Source: Excoecaria cochinchinensis
Taxonomy: Eukaryota > Streptophyta > Magnoliopsida > Malpighiales > Euphorbiaceae
DNA: 64,000 nucleotides
Assembly (NCBI GenBank): GCA_947683425.1
Contig: CANTUQ010000298.1
Coordinates: 124,001 to 188,000, forward strand
Reading direction: 5' to 3'
How positions within the stretch are numbered: the first letter of the stretch is position 1; each line of letters begins with the position of its first letter. The notes under the pieces were generated by a model. It was given only the letters and a program-made list of their open reading frames with translations, was not told where the DNA came from and made no database searches. The position numbers and the translations under genes are program-made. This document shows, one piece after another, positions 47,377-60,854 of this stretch.

Positions 47377-50299
47377 CGATTTCTCGATTTCGGCGATTTC
47401 CCCTAGTATAATGCCTTCAGAAGCCCGTAAAGATTCGTCAGGTCACGACGAAGCCAATCCTCGAGGCATTGTGACCGGCAGGCTCCCAGTAGCTATTCCG
47501 ATCAGGTTTTCCTGAATTATTCGACACGGATCCAAAATTTCACCACTTTTGGCGATTTCTCGATTTCGGCGATTTCCCTTAGTATAATGCCTTCAGAAGC
47601 CCGTAAAAATTCGTCAGGTCACGACGAAGCCAATCCTCGACACATTGTGACCGGCAGGCTCCCAGTAGCTATTCCGATCAGGTTTTCCTGAATTATTCGA
47701 CCCGGATCCAAAATTTCACCACTTTTGGCGATTTCTCGATTTCGGCGATTTCCCCTAGTATAATGCCTTCAGAAGCCCGTAAAAATTCGTCAGGTCACGA
47801 CGAAGCCAATCCTCGACGCATTGTGACCGGCAGGCTCCCAGTAGCTATTCCGATCAGGTTTTCCGGAATTATTCGACTCGGATCCAAAATTTCACCACTT
47901 TTGGCGATTTCTCGATTTCGGCGATTTCCCCTAGTATAATGCCTTCAGAAGCCCGTAAAGATTCGTCAGGTCACGACGAAGCCAATCCTCGACGCATTGT
48001 GACCGGCAGGCTCCCAGTAGCTATTCCGATCAGGTTTTCCTGAATTATTCGCCCCGGATCCAAAATTTCACCACTTTTGGCGATTTCTCGATTTCGGCGA
48101 TTTCCCCTAGTATAATGCCTTCAGAAGCCCGTAAAAATTCGTCAGGTCACGACGAAGCCAATCCTCGACGCATTGTGACCGGCAGGCTCCCAGTAGCTAT
48201 TCCGATCAGGTTTTCCGGAATTATTCGACCCGGATCCAAAATTTCACCACTTTTGGCGATTTCTCGATTTCGGCGATTTCCCCTAGTATAAGGCCTTCAG
48301 AAGCCCGTAAAGATTCGTCAGGTCACGACGAAGCCAATCCTCGACGCATTGTGACCGGCAGGCTCCCAGTAGCTATTCCGATCAGGTTTTCCGGAATTAT
48401 TCGACCCGGATCCAAAATTTCACCACTTTTGGCGATTTCTCGATTTCGGCGATTTCCCCTAGTATAATGCCTTCAGAAGCCCGTAAAGATTCGTCAGGTC
48501 ACGACGAAGCCAATCCTCGACGCATTGTGACCGGCAGGCTCCCAGTAGCTATTCCGATCAGGTTTTCCTGAATTATTCGACCCGGATCCAAAATTTCACC
48601 ACTTTTGGCGATTTCTCGATTTCGGCGATTTCCCCTAGTATAATGCCTTCAGAAGCCCGTAAAGATTCGTCAGGTCACGACGAAGCCAATCCTCGACGTG
48701 TTGTGACCGGCAGGCTCCCAGTAGCTATTCCGATCAGGTTTTCCTGAATTATTCGACCCGGATCCAAAATTTCACCACTTTTGGCGATTTCTCGATTTCG
48801 GCGATTTCCCCTAGTATAATGCCTTCAGAAGCCCGTAAAGATTCGTCAGGTCACGACGAAGCCAATCCTCGACGCATTGTGACCGGCAGGCTCCCAGTAG
48901 CTATTCCGATCAGGTTTTCCTGAATTATTCGACCCGGATCCAAAATTTCACCACTTTTGGCGATTTCTCGATTTCGGCGATTTCCCCTAGTATAATGCCT
49001 TCAGAAGCCCGTAAAGATTCGTCAGGTCACGACGAAGCCAATCCTCGACGCATTGTGACCGGCAGGCTCCCAGTAGCTATTCCGATCAGGTTTTCCTGAA
49101 TTATTCGACCCGGATCCAAAATTTCACCACTTTTGGCGATTTCTCGATTTCGGCGATTTCCCCTAGTATAATGTCTTCAGAAGCCCGTAAAAATTCGTCA
49201 GGTCACGACGAAGCCAATCCTCGACGCATTGTGACCGGCAGGCTCCAAGTAGCTATTCCGATCAGGTTTTCCTGAATTATTCGACCCGGATCTAAAATTT
49301 CACCACTTTTGGCGATTTCTCGATTTCGGCGATTTCCCCTAGTATAATGCCTTCAGAAGCCCGTAAAAATTCGTCAGGTCACGACGAAGCCAATCCTCGA
49401 CGCATTATGACCGGCATGCTCCCAGTAGCTATTCCGATCAGGTTTTCCTGAATTATTCGACCCGGATCCAAAATTTCACCACTTTTGGCGATTTCTCGAT
49501 TTCGGCGATTTCCCCTAGTATAATGCCTTCAGAAGCCCGTAAAAATTCGTCAGGTCACGACGAAGCCAATCCTCGACGCATTGTGACCGGCAGGCTCCCA
49601 GTAGCTATTCCGATCAGGTTTTCCTGAATTATTCGACCCGGATCCAAAATTTCACCACTTTTTGCGATTTCTCGATTTCGGCGATTTCCCCTAGTATAAT
49701 GCCTTCAGAAGCCCGTAAAGATTCGTCAGGTCACGACGAAGCCAATCCTCGACGCATTGTGACCGGCAGGCTCCCAGTAGCTATTCCGATCAGCTTTTCC
49801 TGAATTATTCGACCCGGATCCAAAATTTCACCACTTTTGGCGATTTCTCGAGTTCGGCGATTTCCCCTAGTATAATGACTTCAGAAGCCCGTAAAAATTC
49901 GTCAGGTCACGACGAAGCCAATCCTCGACGCATTGTGACCGGCAGGCTCCCAGTAGCTATTCCGATCAGGTTTTCCTGAATTATTCGACCCGGATCCAAA
50001 ATTTCACCACTTTTGGCGATTTCTCGATTTCGGCGATTTCCCCTAGTATAATGCCTTCAGAAGCCCGTAAAGATTCGTCAGGTCACGACGAAGCCAATCC
50101 TCGACGCATTGTGACCGGCAGGCTCCCAGTAGCTATTCCGATCAGGTTTTCCTGAATTATTCGACCCGGATCCAAAATTTCACCACTTTTGGCGATTTCT
50201 CGATTTCGGCGATTTCCCCTAGTATAATGCCTTTAGAAGCCCGTAAAGATTCGTCAGGTCACGACGAAGCCAATCCTCGACGCATTATGACCGGCAGGC

Positions 50300-52015
50300 T
50301 CCCAGTAGCTATTCCGATCAGGTTTTCCTGAATTATTCGACCCGGATCCAAAATTTCACCACTTTTGGCGATTTCTCGATTTCGGCGATTTCCCCTAGTA
50401 TAATGCCTTCAGAAGCCCGTAAAGATTCGTCAGGTCACGACGAAGCCAATCCTCGACGCGTTGTGACCGGCAGGCTCCCAGTAGCTATTCCGATCAGGTT
50501 TTCCTGAATTATTCGACCCGGATCCAAAATTTCACCACTTTTGGCGATTTCTCGATTTCGGCGATTTCCCCTAGTATAATGCCTTCAGAAGCCCGTAAAG
50601 ATTCGTCAGGTCACGACGAAGCCAATCCTCGACCCGTTGTGACCGGCAGGCTCCCAGTAGCTATTCCGATCAGGTTTTCCTGAATTATTCGACCCGGATC
50701 CAAAATTTCACCACTTTTGGCGATTTCTCGATTTCGGCGATTTCCCCTAGTATAATGCCTTCAGAAGCCCGTAAAGATTCGTCAGGTCACGACGAAGCCA
50801 ATCCTCGACGCGTTGTGACCGGCAGGCTCCCAGTAGCTATTCCGATCAGGTTTTCCTGAATTATTCGACCCGGATCCAAAATTTCACCACTTTTGGCGAT
50901 TTCTCGATTTCGGCGATTTCCCCTAGTATAATGCCTTCAGAAGCCCGTAAAGATTCGTCAGGTCACGACGAAGCCAATCCTCGACGCGTTGTGACCGGCA
51001 GGCTCCCAGTAGCTATTCCGATCAGGTTTTCCTGAATTATTCGACCCGGATCCAAAATTTCACCACTTTTGGCTATTTCTCGATTTCGGCGATTTCCCCT
51101 AGTATAATGCCTTCAGAAGCCCGTAAAGATTCGTCAGGTCACGACGAAGCCAATCCTCGACGCGTTGTGACCGGCAGGCTCCCAGTAGCTATTCCGATCA
51201 GGTTTTCCTGAATTATTCGACCCGGATCCAAAATTTCACCACTTTTGGCGATTTCTCGATTTCGGCGATTTCCCCTAGTATAATGCCTTCAGAAGCCCGT
51301 AAAGATTCGTCAGGTCACGACGAAGCCAATCCTCGACGCGTTGTGACCGGCAGGCTCCCAGTAGCTATTCCGATCAGGTTTTCCTGAATTATTCGACCCG
51401 GATCCAAAATTTCACCACTTTTGGCGATTTCTCGATTTCGGCGATTTCCCCTAGTATAATGCCTTCAGAAGCCCGTAAAGATTCGTCAGGTCACGACGAA
51501 GCCAATCCTCGACGCATTGTGACCGGCAGGCTCCCAGTAGCTATTCCGATCAGGTTTTCCTGAATTATTCGACCCGGATCCAAAATTTCACCACTTTTGG
51601 CGATTTCTCGATTTCGGCGATTTCCCCTAGTATAATGCCTTCAGAAGCCCGTAAAGATTCGTCAGGTCACGACGAAGCCAATCCTCGACGCATTGTGACC
51701 GGCAGGCTCCCAGTAGCTATTCCGATCAGGTTTTCCTGAATTATTCGACCCGGATCCAAAATTTCACCACTTTTGGCGATTTCTCGATTTCGGCGATTTC
51801 CCCTAGTATAATGCCTTCAGAAGCCCGTAAAGATTCGTCAGGTCACGACGAAGCCAATCCTCGACGCATTGTGACCGGCAGGCTCCCAGTAGCTATTCCG
51901 ATCAGGTTTTCCTGAATTATTCGACCCGGATCCAAAATTTCACCACTTTTGGCGATTTCTCGATTTCGGCGATTTCCCCTAGTATAATGCCTTCAGAAGC
52001 CCGTAAAGATTCGTC
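50300..52015. repeat. 1936/1760-bp higher-order repeat, copy 1
   Basis: CGACGCGTTG (50455), CGACCCGTTG (50630) and TTGGCTATTT (51070) recur at 52391, 52566 and 52830. The offset is 1936 before and 1760 after one extra CGCGTTG monomer that exists only here (between about 50.8 and 51.0 kb). Both offsets are whole multiples of 176. Confidence 0.9.
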
Positions 52016-52235
52016 AGGTCATGACGAAGCCAATCCTCGACGCATTGTGACCGGCAGGCTCCCAGTAGCTATTCCGATCAGGTTTTCCTGAATTATTCGA
52101 CCCGGATCCAAAATTTCACCACTTTTGGCGATTTCTCGAGTTCGGCGATTTCCCCTAGTATAATGCCTTCAGAAGCCCGTAAAGATTCGTCAGGTCACGA
52201 CGAAGCCAATCCTCGACGCATTGTGACCGGCAGGC

Positions 52236-53775
52236 TCCCAGTAGCTATTCCGATCAGGTTTTCCTGAATTATTCGACCCGGATCCAAAATTTCACCACTT
52301 TTGGCGATTTCTCGATTTCGGCGATTTCCCCTAGTATAATGCCTTCAGAAGCCCGTAAAGATTCGTCAGGTCACGACGAAGCCAATCCTCGACGCGTTGT
52401 GACCGGCAGGCTCCCAGTAGCTATTCCGATCAGGTTTTCCTGAATTATTCGACCCGGATCCAAAATTTCACCACTTTTGGCGATTTCTCGATTTCGGCGA
52501 TTTCCCCTAGTATAATGCCTTCAGAAGCCCGTAAAGATTCGTCAGGTCACGACGAAGCCAATCCTCGACCCGTTGTGACCGGCAGGCTCCCAGTAGCTAT
52601 TCCGATCAGGTTTTCCTGAATTATTCGACCCGGATCCAAAATTTCACCACTTTTGGCGATTTCTCGATTTCGGCGATTTCCCCTAGTATAATGCCTTCAG
52701 AAGCCCGTAAAGATTCGTCAGGTCACGACGAAGCCAATCCTCGACGCGTTGTGACCGGCAGGCTCCCAGTAGCTATTCCGATCAGGTTTTCCTGAATTAT
52801 TCGACCCGGATCCAAAATTTCACCACTTTTGGCTATTTCTCGATTTCGGCGATTTCCCCTAGTATAATGCCTTCAGAAGCCCGTAAAGATTCGTCAGGTC
52901 ACGACGAAGCCAATCCTCGACGCGTTGTGACCGGCAGGCTCCCAGTAGCTATTCCGATCAGGTTTTCCTGAATTATTCGACCCGGATCCAAAATTTCACC
53001 ACTTTTGGCGATTTCTCGATTTCGGCGATTTCCCCTAGTATAATGCCTTCAGAAGCCCGTAAAGATTCGTCAGGTCACGACGAAGCCAATCCTCGACGCG
53101 TTGTGACCGGCAGGCTCCCAGTAGCTATTCCGATCAGGTTTTCCTGAATTATTCGACCCGGATCCAAAATTTCACCACTTTTGGCGATTTCTCGATTTCG
53201 GCGATTTCCCCTAGTATAATGCCTTCAGAAGCCCGTAAAGATTCGTCAGGTCACGACGAAGCCAATCCTCGACGCATTGTGACCGGCAGGCTCCCAGTAG
53301 CTATTCCGATCAGGTTTTCCTGAATTATTCGACCCGGATCCAAAATTTCACCACTTTTGGCGATTTCTCGATTTCGGCGATTTCCCCTAGTATAATGCCT
53401 TCAGAAGCCCGTAAAGATTCGTCAGGTCACGACGAAGCCAATCCTCGACGCATTGTGACCGGCAGGCTCCCAGTAGCTATTCCGATCAGGTTTTCCTGAA
53501 TTATTCGACCCGGATCCAAAATTTCACCACTTTTGGCGATTTCTCGATTTCGGCGATTTCCCCTAGTATAATGCCTTCAGAAGCCCGTAAAGATTCGTCA
53601 GGTCACGACGAAGCCAATCCTCGACGCATTGTGACCGGCAGGCTCCCAGTAGCTATTCCGATCAGGTTTTCCTGAATTATTCGACCCGGATCCAAAATTT
53701 CACCACTTTTGGCGATTTCTCGATTTCGGCGATTTCCCCTAGTATAATGCCTTCAGAAGCCCGTAAAGATTCGTC
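52236..53775. repeat. 1936/1760-bp higher-order repeat, copy 2
   Basis: This is the partner of 50300-52015, one monomer shorter. Its markers are CGCGTTG, CCCGTTG and TTGGCTATTT in the same order, followed by two more CGCGTTG monomers and then consensus type G units. The first copy's following CATGACGAAG and CTCGAGTTCGG are absent here. Confidence 0.9.
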
Positions 53776-54489
53776 AGGTCACGACGAAGCCAATCCTCGA
53801 CGCATTGTGACCGGCAGGCTCCCAGTAGCTATTCCGATCAGGTTTTCCTGAATTATTCGACCCGGATCCAAAATTTCACCACTTTTGGCGATTTCTCGAT
53901 TTCGGCGATTTCCCCTAGTATAATGCCTTCAGAAGCCCGTAAAGATTCGTCAGGTCACGAAGAAGCCAATCCTCGATGCATTGTGACCGGCAGGCTCCCA
54001 GTAGCTATTCCGATCAGGTTTTCCTGAATTATTCGACCCGGATCCAAAATTTCACCACTTTTGGCGATTTCTCGATTTCGGCGATTTCCCCTAGTATAAT
54101 GCCTTCAGAAGCCCGCAAAAATTCGTCAGGTCACGACGAAGCCAATCCTCGACGCATTGTGACCGGCAGGCTCCCAGTAGCTATTCCGATCAGGTTTTCC
54201 TGAATTATTCGACCCGGATCCAAAATTTCACCACTTTTGGCGATTTCTCGATTTCGGCGATTTCCCCTAGTATAATGCCTTCAGAAGCCCGCAAAAATTC
54301 GTCAGGTCACGACGAAGCCAATCCTCGACGCATTGTGACCGGCAGGCTCCCAGTAGCTATTCCGATCAGGTTTTCCTGAATTATTCGACCCGGATCCAAA
54401 ATTTCACCACTTTTGGCGATTTCTCGATTTCGGCGATTTCCCCTAGTATAATGCCTTCAGAAGCCCGTAAAAATTCGTCAGGTCACGAC

Positions 54490-56339
54490 GAAGCCAATCC
54501 TCGACGCATTGTGACCGGCAGGCTCCCAGTAGCTATTCCGATCAGGTTTTCCTGAATTATTCGACCCGGATCCAAAATTTCACCACTTTTGGCGATTTCT
54601 CGATTTCGGCGATTTCCCCTAGTATGATGCCTTCAGAAGCCCGTAACAATTCGTCAGGTCACGACGAAGCCAATCCTCGACGCATTATGACCGGCAGGCT
54701 CCCAGTAGCTATTCCGATCAGGTTTTCCTGAATTATTCGACCCGGATCCAAAATTTCACCACTTTTGGCGATTTCTCGATTTCGGCGATTTCCCCTAGTA
54801 TCATGCCTTCAGAAGCCCGTAAAAATTCGTCAGGTAACGACGAAGCCAATCCTCGACGCATTGTTACCGGCAGGCTCCCAGTAGCTATTCCGATCAGGTT
54901 TTCCTGAATTATTCGACCCGGATCCAAAATTTCACCACTTTTGGCGATTTCGGCGATTTCCCCTAGTATAATGCCTTCAGAAGCCCGCAAAAATTCGTCA
55001 GGTCACGACGAAGCCAATCCTCGACGCATTGTGACCGGCAGGCTCCCAGTAGCTATTCCGATCAGGTTTTCCTGAATTATTCGACCCGGATCCAAAATTT
55101 CACCACTTTTGGCGATTTCTCGATTTCGGCGATTTCCCCTAGTATAATGCCTTCAGAAGCCCGCAAAAATTCGTCAGGTCACGACGAAGCCAATCCTCGA
55201 CGCATTGTGACCGGCAGGCTCCATGTAGCTATTCCGATCAGGTTTTCCTGAATTATTCGACCCGGATCCAAAATTTTACCACTTTTGGTGATTTCTCGAT
55301 TTCGGCGATTGCCCCTAGTATAATGCCTTCAGAAGCCCGCAAACATTCGTCAGGTCAGGACGAAGCCAATCCTCGACGCATTGTGACCGGCAGGCTCCCA
55401 GTAGCTATTCCGATCAGGTTTTCCTGAATTATTCGACCCGGATCCAAAATTTCACCACTTTTGGCGATTTCTCGATTTCGGCGATTTCCCCTAGTATGAT
55501 GCCTTCAGAAGCCCGTAACAATTCGTCAGGTCACGACGAAGCCAATCCTCGACGCATTATGACCGGCAGGCTCCCAGTAGCTATTCCGATCAGGTTTTCC
55601 TGAATTATTCGACCCGGATCCAAAATTTCACCACTTTTGGCGATTTCTCGATTTCGGCGATTTCCCCTAGTATCATGCCTTCAGAAGCCCGTAAAAATTC
55701 GTCAGGTAACGACGAAGCCAATCCTCGACGCATTGTTACCGGCAGGCTCCCAGTAGCTATTCCGATCAGGTTTTCCTGAATTATTCGACCCGGATCCAAA
55801 ATTTCACCACTTTTGGCGATTTCGGCGATTTCCCCTAGTATAATGCCTTCAGAAGCCCGCAAAAATTCGTCAGGTCACGACGAAGCCAATCCTCGACGCA
55901 TTGTGACCGGCAGGCTCCCAGTAGCTATTCCGATCAGGTTTTCCTGAATTATTCGACCCGGATCCAAAATTTCACCACTTTTGGCGATTTCTCGATTTCG
56001 GCGATTTCCCCTAGTATAATGCCTTCAGAAGCCCGCAAAAATTCGTCAGGTCACGACGAAGCCAATCCTCGACGCATTGTGACCGGCAGGCTCCATGTAG
56101 CTATTCCGATCAGGTTTTCCTGAATTATTCGACCCGGATCCAAAATTTTACCACTTTTGGTGATTTCTCGATTTCGGCGATTGCCCCTAGTATAATGCCT
56201 TCAGAAGCCCGCAAACATTCGTCAGGTCACGACGAAGCCAATCCTCGACGCATTGTGACCGGCAGGCTCCCAGTAGCTATTCCGATCAGGTTTTCCTGAA
56301 TTATTCGACCCGGATCCAAAATTTCACCACTTTTGGCGA
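54490..56339. repeat. 872-bp higher-order repeat, 2.1 copies
   Basis: The offset is 872, five monomers of which one has the 8-bp deletion. Markers are AGTATGATGCC with GTAACAATTC (54621, 55493), AGTATCATGCC (54798, 55670), CAGGTAACGACG (54834, 55706), CATTGTTACC (54861, 55733), CTCCATGTAG (55219, 56091), GGTGATTTCTCG with GATTGCCCC (55288, 56160) and GCAAACATTC (55340, 56212). One difference is CAGGTCAGGACG in the first copy only. Confidence 0.95.
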
Positions 56340-57014
56340 TTTCGGCGATTTCCCCTAGTATAATGCCTTCAGAAGCCCGCAAAAATTCGTCAGGTCACGA
56401 CGAAGCCAATCCTCGACGCATTGTGACCGGCAGGCTCCCAGTAGCTATTCCGATCAGGTTTTCCTGAATTATTCGACCCGGATCCAAAATTTCACCACTT
56501 TTGGCGATTTCTCGATTTCGGCGATTTCCCCTAGTATAATGCCTTCAGAAGCCCGCAAAAATTCGTCAGGTCACGACGAAGCCAATCCTCGACGCATTGT
56601 GACCGGCAGGCTCCCAGTAGCTATTCCGATCAGGTTTTCCTGAATTATTCGACCCGGATCCAAAATTTCACCACTTTTGGCGATTTCTCGATTTCGGCGA
56701 TTTCCCCTAGTATAATGCCTTCAGAAGCCCGCAAAAATTCGTCAGGTCACGACGAAGCCAATCCTCGACGCATTGTGACCGGCAGGCTCCCAGTAGCTAT
56801 TCCGATCAGGTTTTCCTGAATTATTCGACCCGGATCCAAAATTTCACCACTTTTGGCGATTTCTCGATTTCGGCGATTTCCCCTAGTATAATGCCTTCAG
56901 AAGCCCGCAAAAATTCGTCAGGTCACGACGAAGCCAATCCTCGACGCATTGTGACCGGCAGGCTCCCAGTAGCTATTCCGATCAGGTTTTCCTGAATTAT
57001 TCGACCCGGATCAA

Positions 57015-58944
57015 AAATTTCACCACTTTTGGCGATTTCTCGATTTCGGCGATTTCCCCTAGTATAATGCCTTCAGAAGCCCGCAAAAATTCATCAGGTC
57101 ACGACGAAGCCAATCCTCGACGCATTGTGACCGGCAGGCTCCCAGTAGCTATTCCGATCAGGTTTTCCTGAATTATTCGACCCGGATCCAAAATTTCACC
57201 ACTTTTGGCGATTTCGGCGATTTCCCCTAGTATAATGCCTTCAGAAGCCCGCAAAAATTCGTCAGGTCACGACGAAGCCAATCCTCGACGCATTGTGACC
57301 GGCAGGCTCCCAGTAGCTATTCCGATCAGGTTTTCCTGAATTATTCGACCCGGATCCAAAATTTCACCACTTTTGGCGATTTCTCAATTTCCCCTAGTAT
57401 AATGCCTTCAGAAGCCCGCAAAAATTCGTCAGGTCACGACGAAGCCAATCCTCGACGCATTGTGACCGGCAGGCTCCCAGTAGCTATTCCGATCAGGTTT
57501 TCCTGAATTATTCGACCCGGATCCAAAATTTCACCACTTTTGGCGATTTCTCGATTTCGGCGATTTCCCCTAGTATAATGCCTTCAGAAGCCCGCAAAAA
57601 TTCGTCAGGTCACGACGAAGCCAATCCTCGACGCATTGTGACCGGCAGGCTCCCAGTAGCTATTCCGATCAGGTTTTCCTGAATTATTCGACCCGGATCC
57701 AAAATTTCACCACTTTTGGCGATTTCTCGATTTCGGCGATTTCCCCTAGTATAATGCCTTCAGAAGCCCGCAAAAATTCGTCAGGTCACGACGAAGCCAA
57801 TCCTCGACGCATTGTGACCGGCAGGCTCCCAGTAGCTATTCCGATCAGGTTTTCCTGAATTATTCGACCCGGATCCAAAATTTCACCACTTTTGGCGATT
57901 TCTCGATTTCGGCGATTCCCCCTAGTATAATGCCTTCAGAAGCCCGCAAAAATTCGTCAGGTCACGACGAAGCCAATCCTCGACGCATTGTGACCGGCAG
58001 GCTCCCAGTAGCTATTCCGATCAGGTTTTCCTGAATTATTCGACCCGGATCCAAAATTTCACCACTTTTGGCGATTTCTCGATTTCGGCGATTTCCCCTA
58101 GTATAATGCCTTCAGAAGCCCGCAAAAATTCATCAGGTCACGACGAAGCCAATCCTCGACGCATTGTGACCGGCAGGCTCCCAGTAGCTATTCCGATCAG
58201 GTTTTCCTGAATTATTCGACCCGGATCCAAAATTTCACCACTTTTGGCGATTTCGGCGATTTCCCCTAGTATAATGCCTTCAGAAGCCCGCAAAAATTCG
58301 TCAGGTCACGACGAAGCCAATCCTCGACGGATTGTGACCGGCAGGCTCCCAGTAGCTATTCCGATCAGGTTTTCCTGAATTATTCGACCCGGATCCAAAA
58401 TTTCACCACTTTTGGCGATTTCTCGATTTCCCCTAGTATAATGCCTTCAGAAGCCCGCAAAAATTCGTCAGGTCACGACGAAGCCAATCCTCGACGCATT
58501 GTGACCGGCAGGCTCCCAGTAGCTATTCCGATCAGGTTTTCCTGAATTATTCGACCCGGATCCAAAATTTCACCACTTTTGGCGATTTCTCGATTTCGGC
58601 GATTTCCCCTAGTATAATGCCTTCAGAAGCCCGCAAAAATTCGTCAGGTCACGACGAAGCCAATCCTCGACGCATTGTGACCGGCAGGCTCCCAGTAGCT
58701 ATTCCGATCAGGTTTTCCTGAATTATTCGACCCGGATCCAAAATTTCACCACTTTTGGCGATTTCTCGATTTCGGCGATTTCCCCTAGTATAATGCCTTC
58801 AGAAGCCCGCAAAAATTCGTCAGGTCACGACGAAGCCAATCCTCGACGCATTGTGACCGGCAGGCTCCCAGTAGCTATTCCGATCAGGTTTTCCTGAATT
58901 ATTCGACCCGGATCCAAAATTTCACCACTTTTGGCGATTTCTCG
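57015..58944. repeat. 1039-bp higher-order repeat, about 1.9 copies
   Basis: TTCATCAGGTC (57091, 58130), an 8-bp-deleted monomer (57207, 58246) and a 9-bp-deleted monomer (57382, 58421) recur at 1039, which is 6 x 176 - 8 - 9. The first 9-bp-deleted copy reads TCTCAATTTCCCC and the second TCTCGATTTCCCC. The second copy has CGACGGATTG at 58326, which the first lacks. Confidence 0.9.
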
Positions 58945-60170
58945 ATTTCGGCGATTTCCCCTAGTATAATGCCTTCAGAAGCCCGCAAAAATTCGTCAGG
59001 TCACGACGAAGCCAATCCTCGACGCATTGTGACCGGCAGGCTCCCAGTAGCTATTCCGATCAGGTTTTCCTGAATTATTCGACCCGGATCCAAAATTTCA
59101 CCACTTTTGGCGATTTCTCGATTTCGGCGATTCCCCCTAGTATAATGCCTTCAGAAGCCCGCAAAAATTCGTCAGGTCACGACGAAGCCAATCCTCGACG
59201 CATTGTGACCGGCAGGCTCCCAGTAGCTATTCCGATCAGGTTTTCCTGAATTATTCGACCCGGATCCAAAATTTCACCACTTTTGGCGATTTCTCGATTT
59301 CGGCGATTTCCCCTAGTATAATGCCTTCAGAAGCCCGCAAAAATTCGTCAGGTCACGACGAAGCCAATCCTCGACGCATTGTGACCGGCAGGCTCCCAGT
59401 AGCTATTCCGATCAGGTTTTCCTGAATTATTCGACCCGGATCCAAAATTTCACCACTTTTGGCGATTTCTCGATTTCGGCGATTTCCCCTAGTATAATGC
59501 CTTCAGAAGCCCGCAAAAATTCGTCAGGTCATGACGAAGCCAATCCTCAACGCATTGTGACCGGCAGGCTCCCAGTAGCTATTTCGATCAGGTTTTCCTG
59601 AATTATTCGACCCGGATCCAAAATTTCACCACTTTTGGCGATTTCTCGATTTCGGCGATTTCCCCTAGTATAATGCCTTCAGAAGCCCGCAAAAATTCGT
59701 CAGGTCACGACGAAGCCAATCCTCGACGTATTGTGACCGGCAGGCTCCCAGTAGCTATTCCGATCAGGTTTTCCTGAATTATTCGACCCGGATCCAAAAT
59801 TTCACCACTTTTGGCGATTTCTCGATTTCGGCGATTTCCCCTAGTATAATGCCTTCAGAAGCCCGCAAAAATTCGTCAGGTCACGACGAAGCCAATCCTC
59901 GACGCATTGTGACCGGCAGGCTCCATGTAGCTATTCCGATCAGGTTTTCCTGAATTATTCGACCCGGATCCAAAATTTCACCACTTTTGGCGATTTCTCG
60001 ATTTCGGCGATTTCCCCTAGTATAATGCCTTCAGAAGCCCGCAAACATTCGTCAGGTCACGACGAAGCCAATCCTCGACGCATTGTGACCGGCAGGCTCC
60101 CAGTAGCTATTCCGATCAGGTTTTCCTGAATTATTCGACCCGGATCCAAAATTTCACCACTTTTGGCGAT
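57200..60170. repeat. About 3.83-kb higher-order repeat, copy 1
   Basis: Markers are GCGATTCCCCCTAG (57912, 59127), TTCATCAGG (58130), CGACGGATTG (58326), CATGACGAAG with CCTCAACG (59530), CGACGTATTG (59724), CTCCATGTAG (59921) and GCAAACATTC (60040). They recur in the same order in 60855-64000. Offsets are 3654 at the left, 3830 in the middle and 3839 at the right. The change from 3830 to 3839 is a 9-bp deletion present here only. CTCCATGTAG at 56091 is also 3830 upstream of 59921. Confidence 0.92.
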
Positions 60171-60854
60171 TTCTCGATTTCGGCGATTTCCCCTAGTATA
60201 ATGCCTTCAGAAGCCCGTAAAAATTCGTCAGGTCACGACGAAGCCAATCCTCGACGCATTGTGACCGGCAGGCTCCCAGTAGCTATTCCGATCAGGTTTT
60301 CCTGAATTATTCGACCCGGATCCAAAATTTCACCACTTTTGGCGATTTCTCGATTTCGGCGATTTCCCCTAGTATAATGCCTTCAGAAGCCCGTAAAAAT
60401 TCGTCAGGTCACGACGAAGCCAATCCTCGACGCATTGTTACTGGCAGGCTCCCAGTAGCTATTCCGATCAGGTTTTCCTGAATTATTCGACCCGGATCCA
60501 AAATTTCACCACTTTTGGCGATTTCGGCGATTTCCCCTAGTATAATGCTTTCAGAAGCCCGCAAAAATTCGTCAGGTCACGACGAAGCCAATCCTCGACG
60601 CATTGTGACCGGCAGGCTCCCAGTAGCTATTCCGATCAGGTTTTCCTGAATTATTCGACCCGGATCCAAAATTTCACCACTTTTGGCGATTTCTCGATTT
60701 CGGCGATTTCCCCTAGTATAATGCCTTCAGAAGCCCGCAAAAATTCGTCAGGTCACGACGAAGCCAATCCTCGACGCATTGTGACCGGCAGGCTCCCAGT
60801 AGCTATTCCGATCAGGTTTTCCTGAATTATTCGACCCGGATCCAAAATTTCACC

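Larger units (their letters stand above)
42840..54100. repeat. Type G block 2 (GTAAAGA with type A islands)
   Basis: Type G monomers dominate. Type A islands lie at about 44.25-44.9, 46.37-47.4, 47.6-47.9, 49.2-49.6 and 49.9 kb. The CGACGCGTTG variant is frequent only in 50.4-51.4 and 52.3-53.1 kb, and TTCCGGAATT only in 47.8-48.4 kb. Monomers from about 50 to 54 kb are very uniform. Confidence 0.88.
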
